DNA of 64,000 nucleotides from Pseudoxanthomonas mexicana (GCF_001556105.1 NZ_LSIF01000027.1:1-64000), one strand, 5' to 3'; counted from the first letter of the stretch, positions 18,654 through 28,946 are shown. Made by a program: numbers and translations. Notes: a model not told the origin generated them from the letters alone.

Positions 18654-20483
18654 ATGTCCATCGAAAACCTCCGCAATATCGCGATCGTCGCGCACGTCGA
18701 CCATGGCAAGACCACCCTCGTCGACCAGCTGCTGAAGCAGTCCGGCACCCTCTCCGAGCGCACCGTGCTGGCCGAGCGCGTGATGGACAGCAACGACCAG
18801 GAAAAGGAACGTGGCATCACGATCCTGGCCAAGAACACCGCCATCACCTGGCAGGGCAACCGCATCAACATCGTCGACACCCCGGGCCACGCCGACTTCG
18901 GTGGCGAGGTCGAGCGCGTGCTGTCGATGGTCGACACCGTGCTGATCCTGGTCGACGCGATGGACGGCCCGATGCCGCAGACGCGCTTCGTCACCCAGAA
19001 GGCGTTCGCGATGGGCTTCAAGCCGATCGTGGTGATCAACAAGGTCGACCGCCCCGGCTCGCGTCCCGAGTGGGTCGTGGAGCAGGTGTGGGACCTGTTC
19101 GACCGCCTGGGCGCCACGCCCGAGCAGATGGATTTCCCGATCGTCTACGCGTCGGCTCTGAACGGCTACGCCGGCCTGGAAGACAGCGTGCGCGGCGGCG
19201 ACATGACCCCGCTGTACGAAGCGATCATGCAGCACGCGCCGATCCCGGAAGTGGACCCGGAAGGCGCCTTCCAGATGCGCATCAGCCAGCTGGACTACAA
19301 CAACTTCGTCGGCGTCATCGGCATCGGCCGCATCCAGCGCGGCACGCTGAAGAAGAACATGCCCGTCGCCGTCATCGACCGCGAAGGCAAGAAGCGCCAG
19401 GGCAAGGTGCTGCAGGTGCTGGGCTTCCTGGGCCTGGAGCGCATCGAGCAGGACAGCGCCGAGGCCGGCGACATCATCGCCATCTCCGGCATCCAGGACC
19501 TCACCATCTCCGACACCATCTGCGCGCTCGACACGCCGGAAGCGCTGCCCGCGCTGACGGTGGACGAACCGACGATCTCGATGACCTTCCAGGTCAACAA
19601 CTCGCCGTTCGCCGGCCAGAAGGACCTGTCGGGCGGCAAGTTCCTGACCAGCCGCCAGCTGAAGGAGCGCCTGGAGCGCGAGACCGTGCACAACGTCGCA
19701 CTGAAGGTCGAACAGCTGGAGGACGCCGACAAGTTCCTGGTTTCCGGCCGTGGCGAGCTGCACCTGTCGGTGCTGATCGAGAACATGCGTCGCGAAGGCT
19801 ACGAGCTGGCGGTGTCGCGTCCGGAAGTGATCATCAAGGAAATCGACGGCCAGCTGATGGAGCCGATCGAGCAACTCGTCGTCGACGTGGAAGAAACCCA
19901 CCAGGGCGGAGTGATGGAAAAGCTGGGCGTCCGCAAGGGCCAGCTGAAGAACATGGAGCCGGACGGCAAGGGCCGCGTGCGCCTGGACTACCAGATCCCG
20001 GCGCGGGGCCTGATCGGTTTCCAGAACGAGTTCAAGACGCTGACCCAGGGCTCGGGCCTGCTGTTCCACGTGTTCGACCACTACGGGCCGAAGGAACAGG
20101 GCGCCATCGCCAAGCGCCTCAACGGCGTGATGATCGCCAATGCGCCGGGCGCCACGCCGGCCTACTCGCTCGGCCCGCTGCAGGAACGCGGCAAGCTGTT
20201 CGCCGCCGAGGGCGACAACGTGTACGAAGGCCAGCTGATCGGCATCCACTCCAAGGACAACGACCTGACCGTCAACGCGATCAAGACCAAGCCGCTGACC
20301 AACATGCGCGCCTCGGGCAAGGACGATGCCATCCAGCTGACCCCGGCGATCAAATTCTCGCTGGAACAGGCGCTGGACTTCATCGACGATGACGAGCTGG
20401 TGGAAATCACGCCGAAGGAAATCCGCCTGCGCAAGAAGTTCCTGACCGAAAGCGACCGCAAGCGCGCCTCACGCGCGGCCTGA
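18654..20483 (+). CDS. typA: Translational GTPase TypA/BipA
   Basis: A 609-residue ribosome-binding GTPase related to EF-G. The GTPase motifs are complete: [10 protein letters not shown] (G1), [16 protein letters not shown] (G3), NKVDRPG (G4) and SALNGY (G5). Domain II and the EF-G-like domains III and V follow, with the TypA-specific C-terminal domain ending [17 protein letters not shown]. Length agrees with E. coli BipA (607). It associates with the 70S ribosome and helps 50S assembly and growth at low temperature or under stress. It has its own promoter and is divergent from ppiB. A small DUF2127 gene follows after 15 bases. Confidence 0.97.
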   Translation: MSIENLRNIAIVAHVDHGKTTLVDQLLKQSGTLSERTVLAERVMDSNDQEKERGITILAKNTAITWQGNRINIVDTPGHADFGGEVERVLSMVDTVLILVDAMDGPMPQTRFVTQKAFAMGFKPIVVINKVDRPGSRPEWVVEQVWDLFDRLGATPEQMDFPIVYASALNGYAGLEDSVRGGDMTPLYEAIMQHAPIPEVDPEGAFQMRISQLDYNNFVGVIGIGRIQRGTLKKNMPVAVIDREGKKRQGKVLQVLGFLGLERIEQDSAEAGDIIAISGIQDLTISDTICALDTPEALPALTVDEPTISMTFQVNNSPFAGQKDLSGGKFLTSRQLKERLERETVHNVALKVEQLEDADKFLVSGRGELHLSVLIENMRREGYELAVSRPEVIIKEIDGQLMEPIEQLVVDVEETHQGGVMEKLGVRKGQLKNMEPDGKGRVRLDYQIPARGLIGFQNEFKTLTQGSGLLFHVFDHYGPKEQGAIAKRLNGVMIANAPGATPAYSLGPLQERGKLFAAEGDNVYEGQLIGIHSKDNDLTVNAIKTKPLTNMRASGKDDAIQLTPAIKFSLEQALDFIDDDELVEITPKEIRLRKKFLTESDRKRASRAA

Positions 20484-20498
20484 TCGCCGCACCGCGCC

Positions 20499-20969
20499 TT
20501 GGAGACCTCCGCGTACAACCCGGACCCCAAGGCGCACCCCGGCCTGCACGCCATCGCCCTGTTCGAGGGCGCCAAGGGCATGCTGGCCCTGGCCTTCGCA
20601 GGCGGCTTGCTGGCGCTGGGACCGGACCGCCTGCGCGAGAGCGTGCAGGCGATCGTCAGCCGGTTCGTCACCGACGCCGGCCCCGGCGTGATGGGTCACT
20701 GGCTGGACAAGATCAATCCGGGGTCCGTCCACATCGCCGTGCTGGTCATCGCGGTGTACGCCGGCATGCGACTGCTGGAGGCCTGGGGCCTGTGGCGTGC
20801 CCGCGCCTGGGCGTCATGGCTGGGCTGCATCGGCTCGGCCGCCTACCTGCCACTGGAAGTCCACGCGCTATACCGTCACCCCGGCTGGCCGACGGCCGCG
20901 CTGCTGCTCGTCAACCTGGTGGTCGTATGGGTGTTGTGGCGCGACATCCGACGCCGCAGGAACATTTGA
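20499..20969 (+). CDS. DUF2127 membrane protein
   Basis: A 156-residue membrane protein. The start is a TTG at 20499; the first ATG in frame is at 20580, but the HPGLHAIALFEGAKG segment before it is the conserved beginning of DUF2127 proteins, so the TTG is preferred. Hydrophobic helices are near residues 28-42 (MLALAFAGGLLALG), 78-96 (VHIAVLVIAVYAGMRLLEA), 102-120 and 130-147 (TAALLLVNLVVVWVLW). A cluster of arginines at the end (RDIRRRRNI) would stay in the cytoplasm. Function is unknown in the family. It probably shares the typA transcript. Confidence 0.75.
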   Translation: METSAYNPDPKAHPGLHAIALFEGAKGMLALAFAGGLLALGPDRLRESVQAIVSRFVTDAGPGVMGHWLDKINPGSVHIAVLVIAVYAGMRLLEAWGLWRARAWASWLGCIGSAAYLPLEVHALYRHPGWPTAALLLVNLVVVWVLWRDIRRRRNI

Positions 20970-21020
20970 CGCGCGGCCCGGCGGCTGCGTAGCCTGCGGC
21001 AACTCCGCGAAGGTGACAGC

Positions 21021-22619
21021 ATGCGTCGATCCCTGCTGCCGTTAGGCCTCACGCTCGCCCTGGCCGCCTGCCAGCCGACGACGCCACCGGCCGCGATGGA
21101 CACCGCGCCCACGGACTTCATCTACGCCGAACTCGACATCGCCGACCTGCAGGCGCGCATGCAGTCCGGCGAGCTCGACAGCCGGAAACTGACCAAGGCT
21201 TACCTGGACCGCATCGCCGCCGTCGACAAGGCCGGGCCCCAGCTCAACGCGGTCATCGAGCTGAACCCGGATGCGCTGAAGGAAGCAGCCCTGCGCGACG
21301 TCGAGCGGCGGGCCAACACCGTGCGCGGCCCGTTGCATGGCATCCCGGTGCTACTGAAGGACAACATCGACGCGGTGCCGATGGCCACCTCGGCCGGTTC
21401 GCTGGCGCTGAAGGATTTCCGCCCCGGCCAGGACGCCTTCCTCGTGCGCCGCCTGCGTGATGCGGGCGCGGTCATCCTCGGCAAGGCGAACCTGAGCGAA
21501 TGGGCCAACTTCCGCTCGTCGCATTCCACGTCCGGCTGGAGCGGCCGTGGCGGCCAAACCCGCAATCCCTACGCCCTCGATCGCAATCCCTGCGGATCGA
21601 GTTCGGGCAGTGCGGTGGCAGTCTCGGCGAACCTCGCCGCGATCAGCGTGGGCACCGAAACCGACGGCAGCATCCTCTGCCCGGCCGCAATCAACGGTGT
21701 CGTCGGCTTGAAGCCCACGGTGGGCCTGGTAAGCCGGCAAGGCATCCTGCCGATCTCGCACAGTCAGGACACCGCCGGCCCCATCGCCCGCAGCGTGTCG
21801 GATGCCGCCTTGCTGTTGGCCGCGCTGGCAGGACGGGATGCCGCGGATGCCGCGACCACGCAGGCAACCTGGAACACCACGCTGGACTACAGCGCGCGCC
21901 TGAAGCCAGGCGCGCTGAAAGGCGCGCGCATCGGCGTGCTGCGGAGCAAGGCGGCGATCCATCCCGATGCCGCCGCCGCACTGGAAGGCGCCATCCAGGT
22001 GATGCGTGAAGCCGGGGCGATCATCGTGGACGCGGAAATCCCCACCGATGGCCAATGGAATGCCGATGAGCTCGAATTGATGCTCTACGAGTTCAAGTAC
22101 GGCGTGGAGCGCTATCTGACCGAACGCAAGGCGCCGCTGACCACGCTGACGCAGTTGATCGGCTACAACGATCGCTATCGCGTCTCCGAGATGCCGTTCT
22201 TCGGCCAGGATCTGTTCGAGCAGGCCAATGCAAAGGGCGGCCTGGGCGAAGCGGCATACATCAGCGCCCGCAGCCGTGCGCGCCGCCTGGCGGGTCCGGA
22301 GGGTATTGATGCCGCGCTCAAGGCCCAGCAGCTGGTGGCGCTGATCGCCCCCACCACAGGACCTGCGTGGCTGACCGACCACAAGGCCGGTGATCACTTC
22401 CCGGGTGCCGGTTACGGCGCTGCCGCCGTCGCGGGCTATCCCAGCCTCACCGTGCCGATGGGGCACAGCGATGGCCTGCCGCTCGGTATCGTGTTCATGG
22501 GGCCCGCATGGAGCGAGGCGCAACTGATTGCGTTGGGCTACGACTATGAACAACGCACGCGGGCGCGCAAACCGCCCGAGTATTGGCCCACGCTGCCTTC
22601 GCGCACGCTGCGCCCCTGA
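21021..22619 (+). CDS. Amidase-signature family protein with lipoprotein signal
   Basis: A 532-residue amidase-signature enzyme. The N-terminus MRRSLLPLGLTLALAAC is a lipoprotein signal with the lipobox LAAC, so the enzyme should be exported and lipid-anchored. The Ser-cisSer-Lys triad is present: Lys113 in LLKDNID, the cis-Ser in GSSSGS (about residues 193-195) and the nucleophile Ser217 in GTETDGSI. The family hydrolyses amide bonds; GatA and 6-aminohexanoate or aryl amidases are members, but an exported lipoprotein cannot be the tRNA amidotransferase subunit. Natural substrate is unknown. AAGGTGA stands 7 bases before the ATG. Confidence 0.88.
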   Translation: MRRSLLPLGLTLALAACQPTTPPAAMDTAPTDFIYAELDIADLQARMQSGELDSRKLTKAYLDRIAAVDKAGPQLNAVIELNPDALKEAALRDVERRANTVRGPLHGIPVLLKDNIDAVPMATSAGSLALKDFRPGQDAFLVRRLRDAGAVILGKANLSEWANFRSSHSTSGWSGRGGQTRNPYALDRNPCGSSSGSAVAVSANLAAISVGTETDGSILCPAAINGVVGLKPTVGLVSRQGILPISHSQDTAGPIARSVSDAALLLAALAGRDAADAATTQATWNTTLDYSARLKPGALKGARIGVLRSKAAIHPDAAAALEGAIQVMREAGAIIVDAEIPTDGQWNADELELMLYEFKYGVERYLTERKAPLTTLTQLIGYNDRYRVSEMPFFGQDLFEQANAKGGLGEAAYISARSRARRLAGPEGIDAALKAQQLVALIAPTTGPAWLTDHKAGDHFPGAGYGAAAVAGYPSLTVPMGHSDGLPLGIVFMGPAWSEAQLIALGYDYEQRTRARKPPEYWPTLPSRTLRP

Positions 22620-22657
22620 CAAGCAGCGTGCAAGTGTGAGGTGTTTTCTGCACGGGA

Positions 22658-25600
22658 ATGCTTGCAGGCGCTGCGCGTTCGTGGCGTCATAGCCATCAAT
22701 CAGCAGCGGGGACCACACGCGTGGAGTCAGGCGCGGACCGGGCATCGGAACTGCGGGCATTCAGTGGATCCGGATCCACTGCCCGCCGGCGACAGCGCAA
22801 CCTGAACTCGCTGGCGTGGGGCGTGCTGGTGATTGCCTGCCTGTTGTCGCTGTGGTCCGGCATCACCGCGTGGCAGCAGGCCCGCGAGCACGCCCGTGCG
22901 CAGTTCGACGCCCGCGCCGACGCCGTGGCCACGGCCGTGGCCACGCACATGAACGCCTACGAGGACACCGTGCGCGCCGCCGCCGCCGTGCTGGAGGGGC
23001 GCGCGGATATCGAACATGACAGCTTCTACGCATTCGTGGAGAAGCTGCAGGTCCCTACTCGCCAGTCAGGCGTGCACGGGCTCGGCTTCGCCCGCCTCGT
23101 ACGGCACGACGAACGCGAGGCCTACATCGCCGCGCAACGCGCACGCTATGGCGACGCATTCGCCATCCATCCCGCTGGCGAACGCAGCGAGTACGTGGTC
23201 ATCGACATCCTGTATCCGGATGCGCCAGGCATGCGGCCGCTGCTCGGCAAGGACGTGATGGCCGAAAGCCAGCGCCGCGACGCCATCGAGTCCGCGCGCG
23301 ACAGTGGCGAACTCGCCGCCGCGCCGCTGGTGGCACTGGGCGATGCCGCGAAAGGCAGCACCGGCGTCGCAGGGTTCCTGCTGTACGCACCGGTGTACGC
23401 CAATGCAGTCGCCGCGCGTGATGGCGTAGAGGCGCGCCGTCGCCTGCTACGCGGCTTCGCCACCGCCGGCTTCGGTTGGCAACAGGTGATGGAAGACGCG
23501 ATCGGCCGCGCCGGCGGCAGCGAGTTCGACCTGCAGCTGTTGTCGCGTGGGCACGGGGATGCGCCGATCTTCCAGACCCGGGCACTGGCGCGTCGCCATG
23601 GCGACGATTGGCGACCGGCGTTCACGGCGCAGCGTGAACTCCGCCTGCTGGGCAGCGAGTGGCGTCTGGTCCTGAACTCGCCGCCCATGCACGAAGCGCT
23701 GCCCAGCCTCGTACCCATCGTGCTGCTGACGGCGTGCGGGATCGGCCTGGGGTTGCTGCTGTTCCTGCTGCTGCACAACCTGGCGCGCACGGAACGGCGC
23801 AGCCGTGCACTGCTGGATGCCGTCGCCGACCATTTGCCCGCGCTCATCGCGTACATCGACGGCAGTGGCCGCTACGGTTTCGCCAACCGTGCCTGCCGCG
23901 CCTGGTCGGGCACGCAGGAGGAATGGAGTGAGCGGCACATCGACGACGTGCATGCCACCGCGCCGGTGTTCCTTACCTCGCTCAAGCAGGCCATGCAGGA
24001 CGGGACGCCGGACCACTGGATCGCGTGGGAGGCCGAACTGGGCCAACCCGCGCGTCCCGTGCACCTGTACCTGGTGCCGGACGTGGAGCCCGGCCGCAAG
24101 GTCGTTGGCTGGTACCTGATGGGCAACGACGTCAGTGAACAACGCCAGGCGCACCGTGAACTGGCGATGGCCCGCGACCACCTGAAGCGCGTCACCGACC
24201 GCCTGCCCGCCCTGATCGCGCAGTTCGACGCCGACCATCGACTGGTCTTCCACAACCGCGCCTTCGCCGAGCAGGTGCGGTGGCGAAGCCCACCCCGGGC
24301 CGGTGTCCACATGCGCGACCTGTTCGGTGAGGAAGCCTACCTGCGCCGCGCGCCGCACATCGAGATGGCGCTGTCGGGGCGCGATGGCGAATTCGAGAGC
24401 AGCTTCAGCACGACCGACGGCACGCGGAGGATGCACAGCTACTACACGCCGGACCTCGACGAAACCGGCAAGGCGTGCGGTTTCTTCGTCATGTCCGTCG
24501 ACACCACCGAAAAGGCCCGCCTCGAACATGCCTTGCACGATGCCAACGAACTCGCCGAGGTCACCCTGACATCGATCAGCGAGGCCGTGATCACCGTGGA
24601 TATCGAGCGTCGCGTGACCTACATGAACCCGGCAGCGGAAGCGCTGTGCGGCTGGCGCCTGGACCAGGCGCTGGGCCAGCCGCTGGACCAGGTCGCGCCG
24701 CTGGTGCGCATCCATGCACCCGCCGTAGACGAGGAAGAACCCCACGCGATGGGACAGCCGGGCGACCTGCAACTGGTGCGCCGGGACGACAGCCATCTGC
24801 TGGTCGAGCGTTCCCTGTCCTCCATCCACGACCGCGACGAGCGCATGGTCGGCACGGTAATGGTGTTGCGCGACATCACCGAATCCCGCGCACTCAGTTC
24901 GCGCATGACCTACCTGGCGCACCACGATGCGCTCACCGGCCTGCCCAACCGGCTGCAACTCAACGAGCGCCTGGGCCAGGCCATCACGCATGCCACCAAT
25001 CACGGCAACGGTATCGCCGTGCTGTTCCTGGACCTGGACCTGTTCAAGCACGTCAACGACGCGCTCGGCCACCATATCGGCGACGAACTGCTGCAACAGG
25101 TAGCGCGCCGCATCCAGCGCAACATCGGCAATCTCGGCACGGTGTACCGCACCGGCGGCGACGAATTCGTGGTGCTGCTGCCCGACATCCTGACGCGTGA
25201 TGGCGTACTGCAGATCGCAGACCGGCTCTTGGCGCTCGGTGGCACGCCCTACACCGTGGCATCGCACGAACTGCACCAGGCCTTCAGCATCGGCATCAGC
25301 CTGTTTCCGGAGGATGGCTACGACGCCGCCACGCTGATGATGCGTGCGGATGCTGCCATGTACCTGGCCAAGCGCAACGGCCGCAATGCCACGCGTTTCT
25401 ACACACGCGAACTGGCGTCGAGCGTGGATGCCCGCATCGAACTGGAGAACAGCCTGCGCCGCAGCCTGCGCACGGGCGATCTTTCACTGCACTACCAGCC
25501 ACAGATCGATCGCGTCAGCGGCCGCATCGTCGGCGTCGAAGGGCTTGCCCGCTGGCAGCGGGGCGACCGCCTGATGCTGCCGGGGGAGTTCCTGCCCATC

Positions 25601-26236
25601 GCCGAAGAGACCAACCTCATCGTCGACATCGATCAGTGGGCGATCCGCGCCGCGTGCCGGCAGAACCGGATCTGGCAGCAGGCGGGCCTTCCGCCGATCC
25701 GCGTCTCCGTGAACATCGCCGCCGCCAACTTCGACACGGACGATCTCGTGGACACGGTGGTGGAGGCGTTGCAGGACAGCGGACTGCGGGCGGAATTCCT
25801 CGAGCTGGAGGTCACCGAGACCACGCTCATGCGCGACGTGCAGCGCACTGATCGAACGTTGCGCGCGCTGAAGGCACTGGGCGTCCGCATTGCCATCGAC
25901 GACTTCGGCACCGGCTTTTCCAGCCTCAGCTACCTGGGCAACTACGGCTTCAACGTGCTGAAGATCGACCAGTCGTTCGTCCGCGACGTATCCGAACCGA
26001 ACCAGGCCGCCATCACGCGCGCCATCATCAGCCTGGCCGCACAGCTGCAATGCCGCACGATCGCCGAAGGCGTGGAAACACTCGAACAAGCCGCCTGGCT
26101 GGCCGCCAACGGCTGCGACGAGCTACAGGGCAACTACTTCAGCAAACCGGTACCGGCAGCGGAGTTTGCGAAGCTCTACGCGCGTGGAACGACCTGGAAC
26201 ATCCCGCAAACCGCGATGGCCGCGCCCGGGTCGTGA
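22658..26236 (+). CDS. Membrane c-di-GMP protein: CHASE sensor, PAS domains, GGDEF and EAL
   Basis: A 1192-residue signalling protein. One membrane helix (about 51-72) and a second (about 351-376) flank a periplasmic region of some 270 residues that resembles a CHASE domain (GVHGLGFARLV; SEYVVIDILYP). At least two and probably three PAS domains follow (about 380-490, 505-615, 628-745). The diguanylate cyclase signature GGDEF is at 833-837, with no RxxD inhibitory site just before it. The EAL domain begins at 961 as EGL in place of EAL, but the VNI asparagine, EVTE, IDDFGTGFSS, KIDQSF and EGVET residues needed for phosphodiesterase activity are kept. So it may make, break, or switch between both. 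A GTG at 22721 after GCGGGGA is an alternative start. Confidence 0.9.
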   Translation: MLAGAARSWRHSHQSAAGTTRVESGADRASELRAFSGSGSTARRRQRNLNSLAWGVLVIACLLSLWSGITAWQQAREHARAQFDARADAVATAVATHMNAYEDTVRAAAAVLEGRADIEHDSFYAFVEKLQVPTRQSGVHGLGFARLVRHDEREAYIAAQRARYGDAFAIHPAGERSEYVVIDILYPDAPGMRPLLGKDVMAESQRRDAIESARDSGELAAAPLVALGDAAKGSTGVAGFLLYAPVYANAVAARDGVEARRRLLRGFATAGFGWQQVMEDAIGRAGGSEFDLQLLSRGHGDAPIFQTRALARRHGDDWRPAFTAQRELRLLGSEWRLVLNSPPMHEALPSLVPIVLLTACGIGLGLLLFLLLHNLARTERRSRALLDAVADHLPALIAYIDGSGRYGFANRACRAWSGTQEEWSERHIDDVHATAPVFLTSLKQAMQDGTPDHWIAWEAELGQPARPVHLYLVPDVEPGRKVVGWYLMGNDVSEQRQAHRELAMARDHLKRVTDRLPALIAQFDADHRLVFHNRAFAEQVRWRSPPRAGVHMRDLFGEEAYLRRAPHIEMALSGRDGEFESSFSTTDGTRRMHSYYTPDLDETGKACGFFVMSVDTTEKARLEHALHDANELAEVTLTSISEAVITVDIERRVTYMNPAAEALCGWRLDQALGQPLDQVAPLVRIHAPAVDEEEPHAMGQPGDLQLVRRDDSHLLVERSLSSIHDRDERMVGTVMVLRDITESRALSSRMTYLAHHDALTGLPNRLQLNERLGQAITHATNHGNGIAVLFLDLDLFKHVNDALGHHIGDELLQQVARRIQRNIGNLGTVYRTGGDEFVVLLPDILTRDGVLQIADRLLALGGTPYTVASHELHQAFSIGISLFPEDGYDAATLMMRADAAMYLAKRNGRNATRFYTRELASSVDARIELENSLRRSLRTGDLSLHYQPQIDRVSGRIVGVEGLARWQRGDRLMLPGEFLPIAEETNLIVDIDQWAIRAACRQNRIWQQAGLPPIRVSVNIAAANFDTDDLVDTVVEALQDSGLRAEFLELEVTETTLMRDVQRTDRTLRALKALGVRIAIDDFGTGFSSLSYLGNYGFNVLKIDQSFVRDVSEPNQAAITRAIISLAAQLQCRTIAEGVETLEQAAWLAANGCDELQGNYFSKPVPAAEFAKLYARGTTWNIPQTAMAAPGS

Positions 26237-26255
26237 CAACGGCTTCCGCGATGGA

Positions 26256-27650
26256 TCAACGCGTGGACGGTGCGGCCAACTGATTCTGTTTGCGCACGAT
26301 GCACATGGCGATCTCCAGCGACTGCTCGTAGTTGAGTCGCGGATCGACGGTGGAGCGGTACGCCCGCTCCAGATCCGCATCCGTCAGCTCGCGCGCGCCG
26401 CCCGTGCATTCCGTGACGTCTTCGCCGGTCAGCTCCAGGTGCGCGCCGCCGAGGCGCGTACCAGCCGCCGCGTGCAGGTCGAAGGATTGTTCGACCTCAC
26501 TGCGCACGTTATCGAAACGACGCGTCTTGAACCCGTTGCTGGTGCTTTCGGTATTGCCATGCATCGGGTCGCAGACCCACAGCACGCGACGACCATCGCG
26601 GCGCACCGCGTCCAACAGCGGCGGCAGCTTGTCGGCGATCTGCGTCGCCCCCATGCGATGGATGAAGGTGAGGCGGCCCGCCTCGTCTTCCGGATTCAGC
26701 ACGTCGATCAGGCGTAGCAGCTGGTCCGGCGTGACCGACGGACCGACCTTGATCGCGATGGGATTGCGCACGCCACGCAGGTACTCGACATGCGCACCGT
26801 CCACCGCCGCCGTGCGCATGCCGATCCACGGATAGTGCGTACTGAGGTTGAACCAGCCCCACTGGCGGGGCACTTCGCGCGTGAGCGCTTCCTCGTACGG
26901 CAGCAGCAGCGCTTCGTGCGAGGTGTAGAAGTCGATCCGGTTGAGGTTATGCACCTCGGACCCGGACAGGGTCTCCATGAACCTCACCGCGTCCCCGATC
27001 GACGCGACCATGTGCTGGTACTCGCCGGCCAGCGGCGAATAACCGACCCAGTTGAGATTCCAGTACTCGGGGTGGTGCAGATCTGCGAAGCCGCCATCGA
27101 TCAGGGCGCGCACGAAGTTCATCGTCATCGCCGAGCGCGCGTGCGCCTTGATCATGCGGCGCGGATCGGGCACCCGCGCCTCGGCCGTGAAAGCCGGCGC
27201 ATTGACCACGTCGCCGCGGTAGCTGGGCAGCGTGATGCCGTCGCGTGTTTCGGTATCCGCCGAACGTGGCTTGGCGTACTGCCCGGCGAAGCGCCCCACG
27301 CGCACGACCGGCAAGCGCAGGCCGTGCACCAGCACCAGGCTCATCTGCAGCAGCACCTTCAGCCGGTTCGAGATCAGGCCGGATTCGCAATCGCTGAAGT
27401 TCTCGGCGCAGTCACCGCCCTGCAGCAGGAACCGCTTGCCTTCCTGGGCTTCGGCCAGCTGCTTCTTGAGGGAAAAAATCTCCCATGACGTCACCAGCGG
27501 TGGCAGCTCGCGCAGCTCATCCAGCGCAGACGCAAGCGCATCGGCATCGGGATAGGTGGGCATCTGCATCGCCGGCCGCGCGCGCCAGCTGTCCGGCGCC
27601 CAGTTCGGCGGCAGACTGACGGCACGCAGGTTGCGATCGGACGGATTCAT
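26256..27650 (-). CDS. 3-deoxy-7-phosphoheptulonate synthase, class II
   Basis: A 464-residue DAHP synthase of the plant/mycobacterial class II type. It condenses phosphoenolpyruvate with erythrose 4-phosphate, the first step of the shikimate pathway to aromatic amino acids. Visible motifs are QGGDCAENF with the metal cysteine, RVGRFAGQYAKPRS, HRMGA, CDPMHGNT with the metal histidine, and LELTGEDVTECTGG with the metal glutamate. The start at 27650 has AGGAG at good distance; a longer frame begins upstream but lacks support. Class II enzymes replace or add to AroF/G/H in many xanthomonads. It lies 51 bases downstream of dsbB, so the two may share a transcript. Confidence 0.95.
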   Translation of the reverse strand: MNPSDRNLRAVSLPPNWAPDSWRARPAMQMPTYPDADALASALDELRELPPLVTSWEIFSLKKQLAEAQEGKRFLLQGGDCAENFSDCESGLISNRLKVLLQMSLVLVHGLRLPVVRVGRFAGQYAKPRSADTETRDGITLPSYRGDVVNAPAFTAEARVPDPRRMIKAHARSAMTMNFVRALIDGGFADLHHPEYWNLNWVGYSPLAGEYQHMVASIGDAVRFMETLSGSEVHNLNRIDFYTSHEALLLPYEEALTREVPRQWGWFNLSTHYPWIGMRTAAVDGAHVEYLRGVRNPIAIKVGPSVTPDQLLRLIDVLNPEDEAGRLTFIHRMGATQIADKLPPLLDAVRRDGRRVLWVCDPMHGNTESTSNGFKTRRFDNVRSEVEQSFDLHAAAGTRLGGAHLELTGEDVTECTGGARELTDADLERAYRSTVDPRLNYEQSLEIAMCIVRKQNQLAAPSTR

Positions 27651-27701
27651 GGTGGACTCCTGGAGGCCCACCATCGTGCCAGATTGGTGCGCCGCGTCAA
27701 A

Positions 27702-28217
27702 TCAGCGGAAGGTCGAGGTTCTGCGTGCGCGAAAACCGATCCAGAGCGCCCAGATCGCCAGCAGCACGAACCACACCAGGCTCCACATGGGCATGGTCAG
27801 TCCGAGGAAACTCCAGTCGATCGTGCTGCAGTCGCCCTTGGCCGCCAGCACCTTCCGCACGACACCCAGCCAGGTGTTGTTTTCGATCATGTAGTCCCAG
27901 CCAGGACCGCAGCTTGGCATCAGCGGCGGATACAGCTGGACCCACACGTGCTTGCCGGCAATGCCGATACCGGTCGCGGCACCAAGGAATGCCAGCACGC
28001 CGTACGCCTTGCGGCCGCCCGGCCGACGCGGGCCATGCAGCGCACCGAGCAGGAACAGAACACCCGTCGCCACGAAAGCCAGGCGCTGGAAGATGCAGAA
28101 CGGACACGGCTCAAGCTGATGCACGAACTGCACATAAAGCGCATAGCCAAGCAGGCTCGCGCAGATGGCGAAACCCAGGAAGCACTGCGCGCGGAAACTC
28201 CAGCGAAGAGGATTCAT
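27702..28217 (-). CDS. dsbB: Disulfide bond formation protein B
   Basis: A 171-residue inner-membrane protein with four predicted helices. The redox pair Cys38-Pro-Phe-Cys41 lies in the first periplasmic loop and the second pair Cys103/Cys130 in the longer loop between helices 3 and 4, the arrangement by which DsbB reoxidises DsbA and passes electrons to quinone. The ATG at 28217 is used; a GTG at 28223 would add two residues. Length matches E. coli DsbB (176). No dsbA is in the window. Confidence 0.95.
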   Translation of the reverse strand: MNPLRWSFRAQCFLGFAICASLLGYALYVQFVHQLEPCPFCIFQRLAFVATGVLFLLGALHGPRRPGGRKAYGVLAFLGAATGIGIAGKHVWVQLYPPLMPSCGPGWDYMIENNTWLGVVRKVLAAKGDCSTIDWSFLGLTMPMWSLVWFVLLAIWALWIGFRARRTSTFR

Positions 28218-28329
28218 TGGCACCGGTGAGGTGAGGTCTTGCTCGCATTATCCATGCGTAGCGTACCGGCCGTCACCCCTGCGGCGTCCCGTCGCAACCC
28301 GATTCGCGGAACACGACGTCCCTGAAACC

Positions 28330-28357
28330 AGAAACCCCGGCATTGGCCGGGGTTTCT
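28330..28357 (-). terminator. Terminator at the end of the ribosomal super-cluster
   Basis: A 12-bp perfect stem (AGAAACCCCGGC at 28330-28341 with its complement at 28346-28357) and a 4-base loop, 21 bases after the rplQ stop. The 3' side reads GGGGTTTCTGGTTTC on the transcript, giving T-rich ends. It probably ends transcription of the leftward ribosomal protein genes. Confidence 0.8.
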
Positions 28358-28378
28358 GATTCCTTACGGAGGCGAGGC

Positions 28379-28753
28379 TTATTCCGCCGCCGCTTCCGGA
28401 CGATCGACCAGCTCGACGTACGCCATCGGCGCGTTGTCGCCAGCGCGGAAACCGCACTTCAGGATGCGCAGATAGCCACCCGGGCGCGACTGGTAGCGCG
28501 GGCCGAGGGTGGTGAACAGCGTGCCGACGGCTTCCTTGTCGCGCAGGCGCGCGAACGCAAGGCGGCGATTGGCGACGCCATCGATCTTGCCGAGGGTGAT
28601 CAGCGGCTCTGCGACGCGGCGCAGTTCCTTGGCCTTCGGGAGGGTGGTCTTGATCAGACCGTGCTTGATGAGCGAGGCGGCCATGTTGCGGAACATCGCT
28701 TCGCGATGGGCGCTGGTGCGGTTGAACTTGCGACCGGCTTTCTGGTGGCGCAT
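28379..28753 (-). CDS. rplQ: Ribosomal protein bL17
   Basis: A 124-residue 50S protein that starts with the canonical [20 protein letters not shown] and keeps the [10 protein letters not shown] and [20 protein letters not shown] motifs. AGGAAT precedes the ATG. It is the last gene of the cluster but is set apart from rpoA by 193 bases that hold a terminator-like hairpin, so its expression may be partly separate. Confidence 0.98.
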   Translation of the reverse strand: MRHQKAGRKFNRTSAHREAMFRNMAASLIKHGLIKTTLPKAKELRRVAEPLITLGKIDGVANRRLAFARLRDKEAVGTLFTTLGPRYQSRPGGYLRILKCGFRAGDNAPMAYVELVDRPEAAAE

Positions 28754-28907
28754 GGGTTGGATTCCTGATGAATGGTGGGTCGTTGGACTTCGTTGTCGCC
28801 ATCCAGGCGCTGGTGCAATGGACTGCGGGTGGTCCGAACCGGGCATCCTTGACCGGTGCGTCGCGGGCCTTCAGGTCCGTCGACGGAGGTAGTGCAGGTG
28901 AAACAGA

Positions 28908-28935
28908 GGAACTCCCGCGCGGACGCGGGAGTTCC
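28908..28935 (-). terminator. Terminator-like hairpin between rpoA and rplQ
   Basis: A perfect 12-bp stem (GGAACTCCCGCG with CGCGGGAGTTCC, loop of 4) lies 11 bases after the rpoA stop and is followed on the transcript by TCTGTTTCACC. It looks like a partial terminator or RNA processing site. It is separated by about 150 bases from the rplQ start. Confidence 0.6.
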
Positions 28936-28946
28936 GTGTCTCATCA

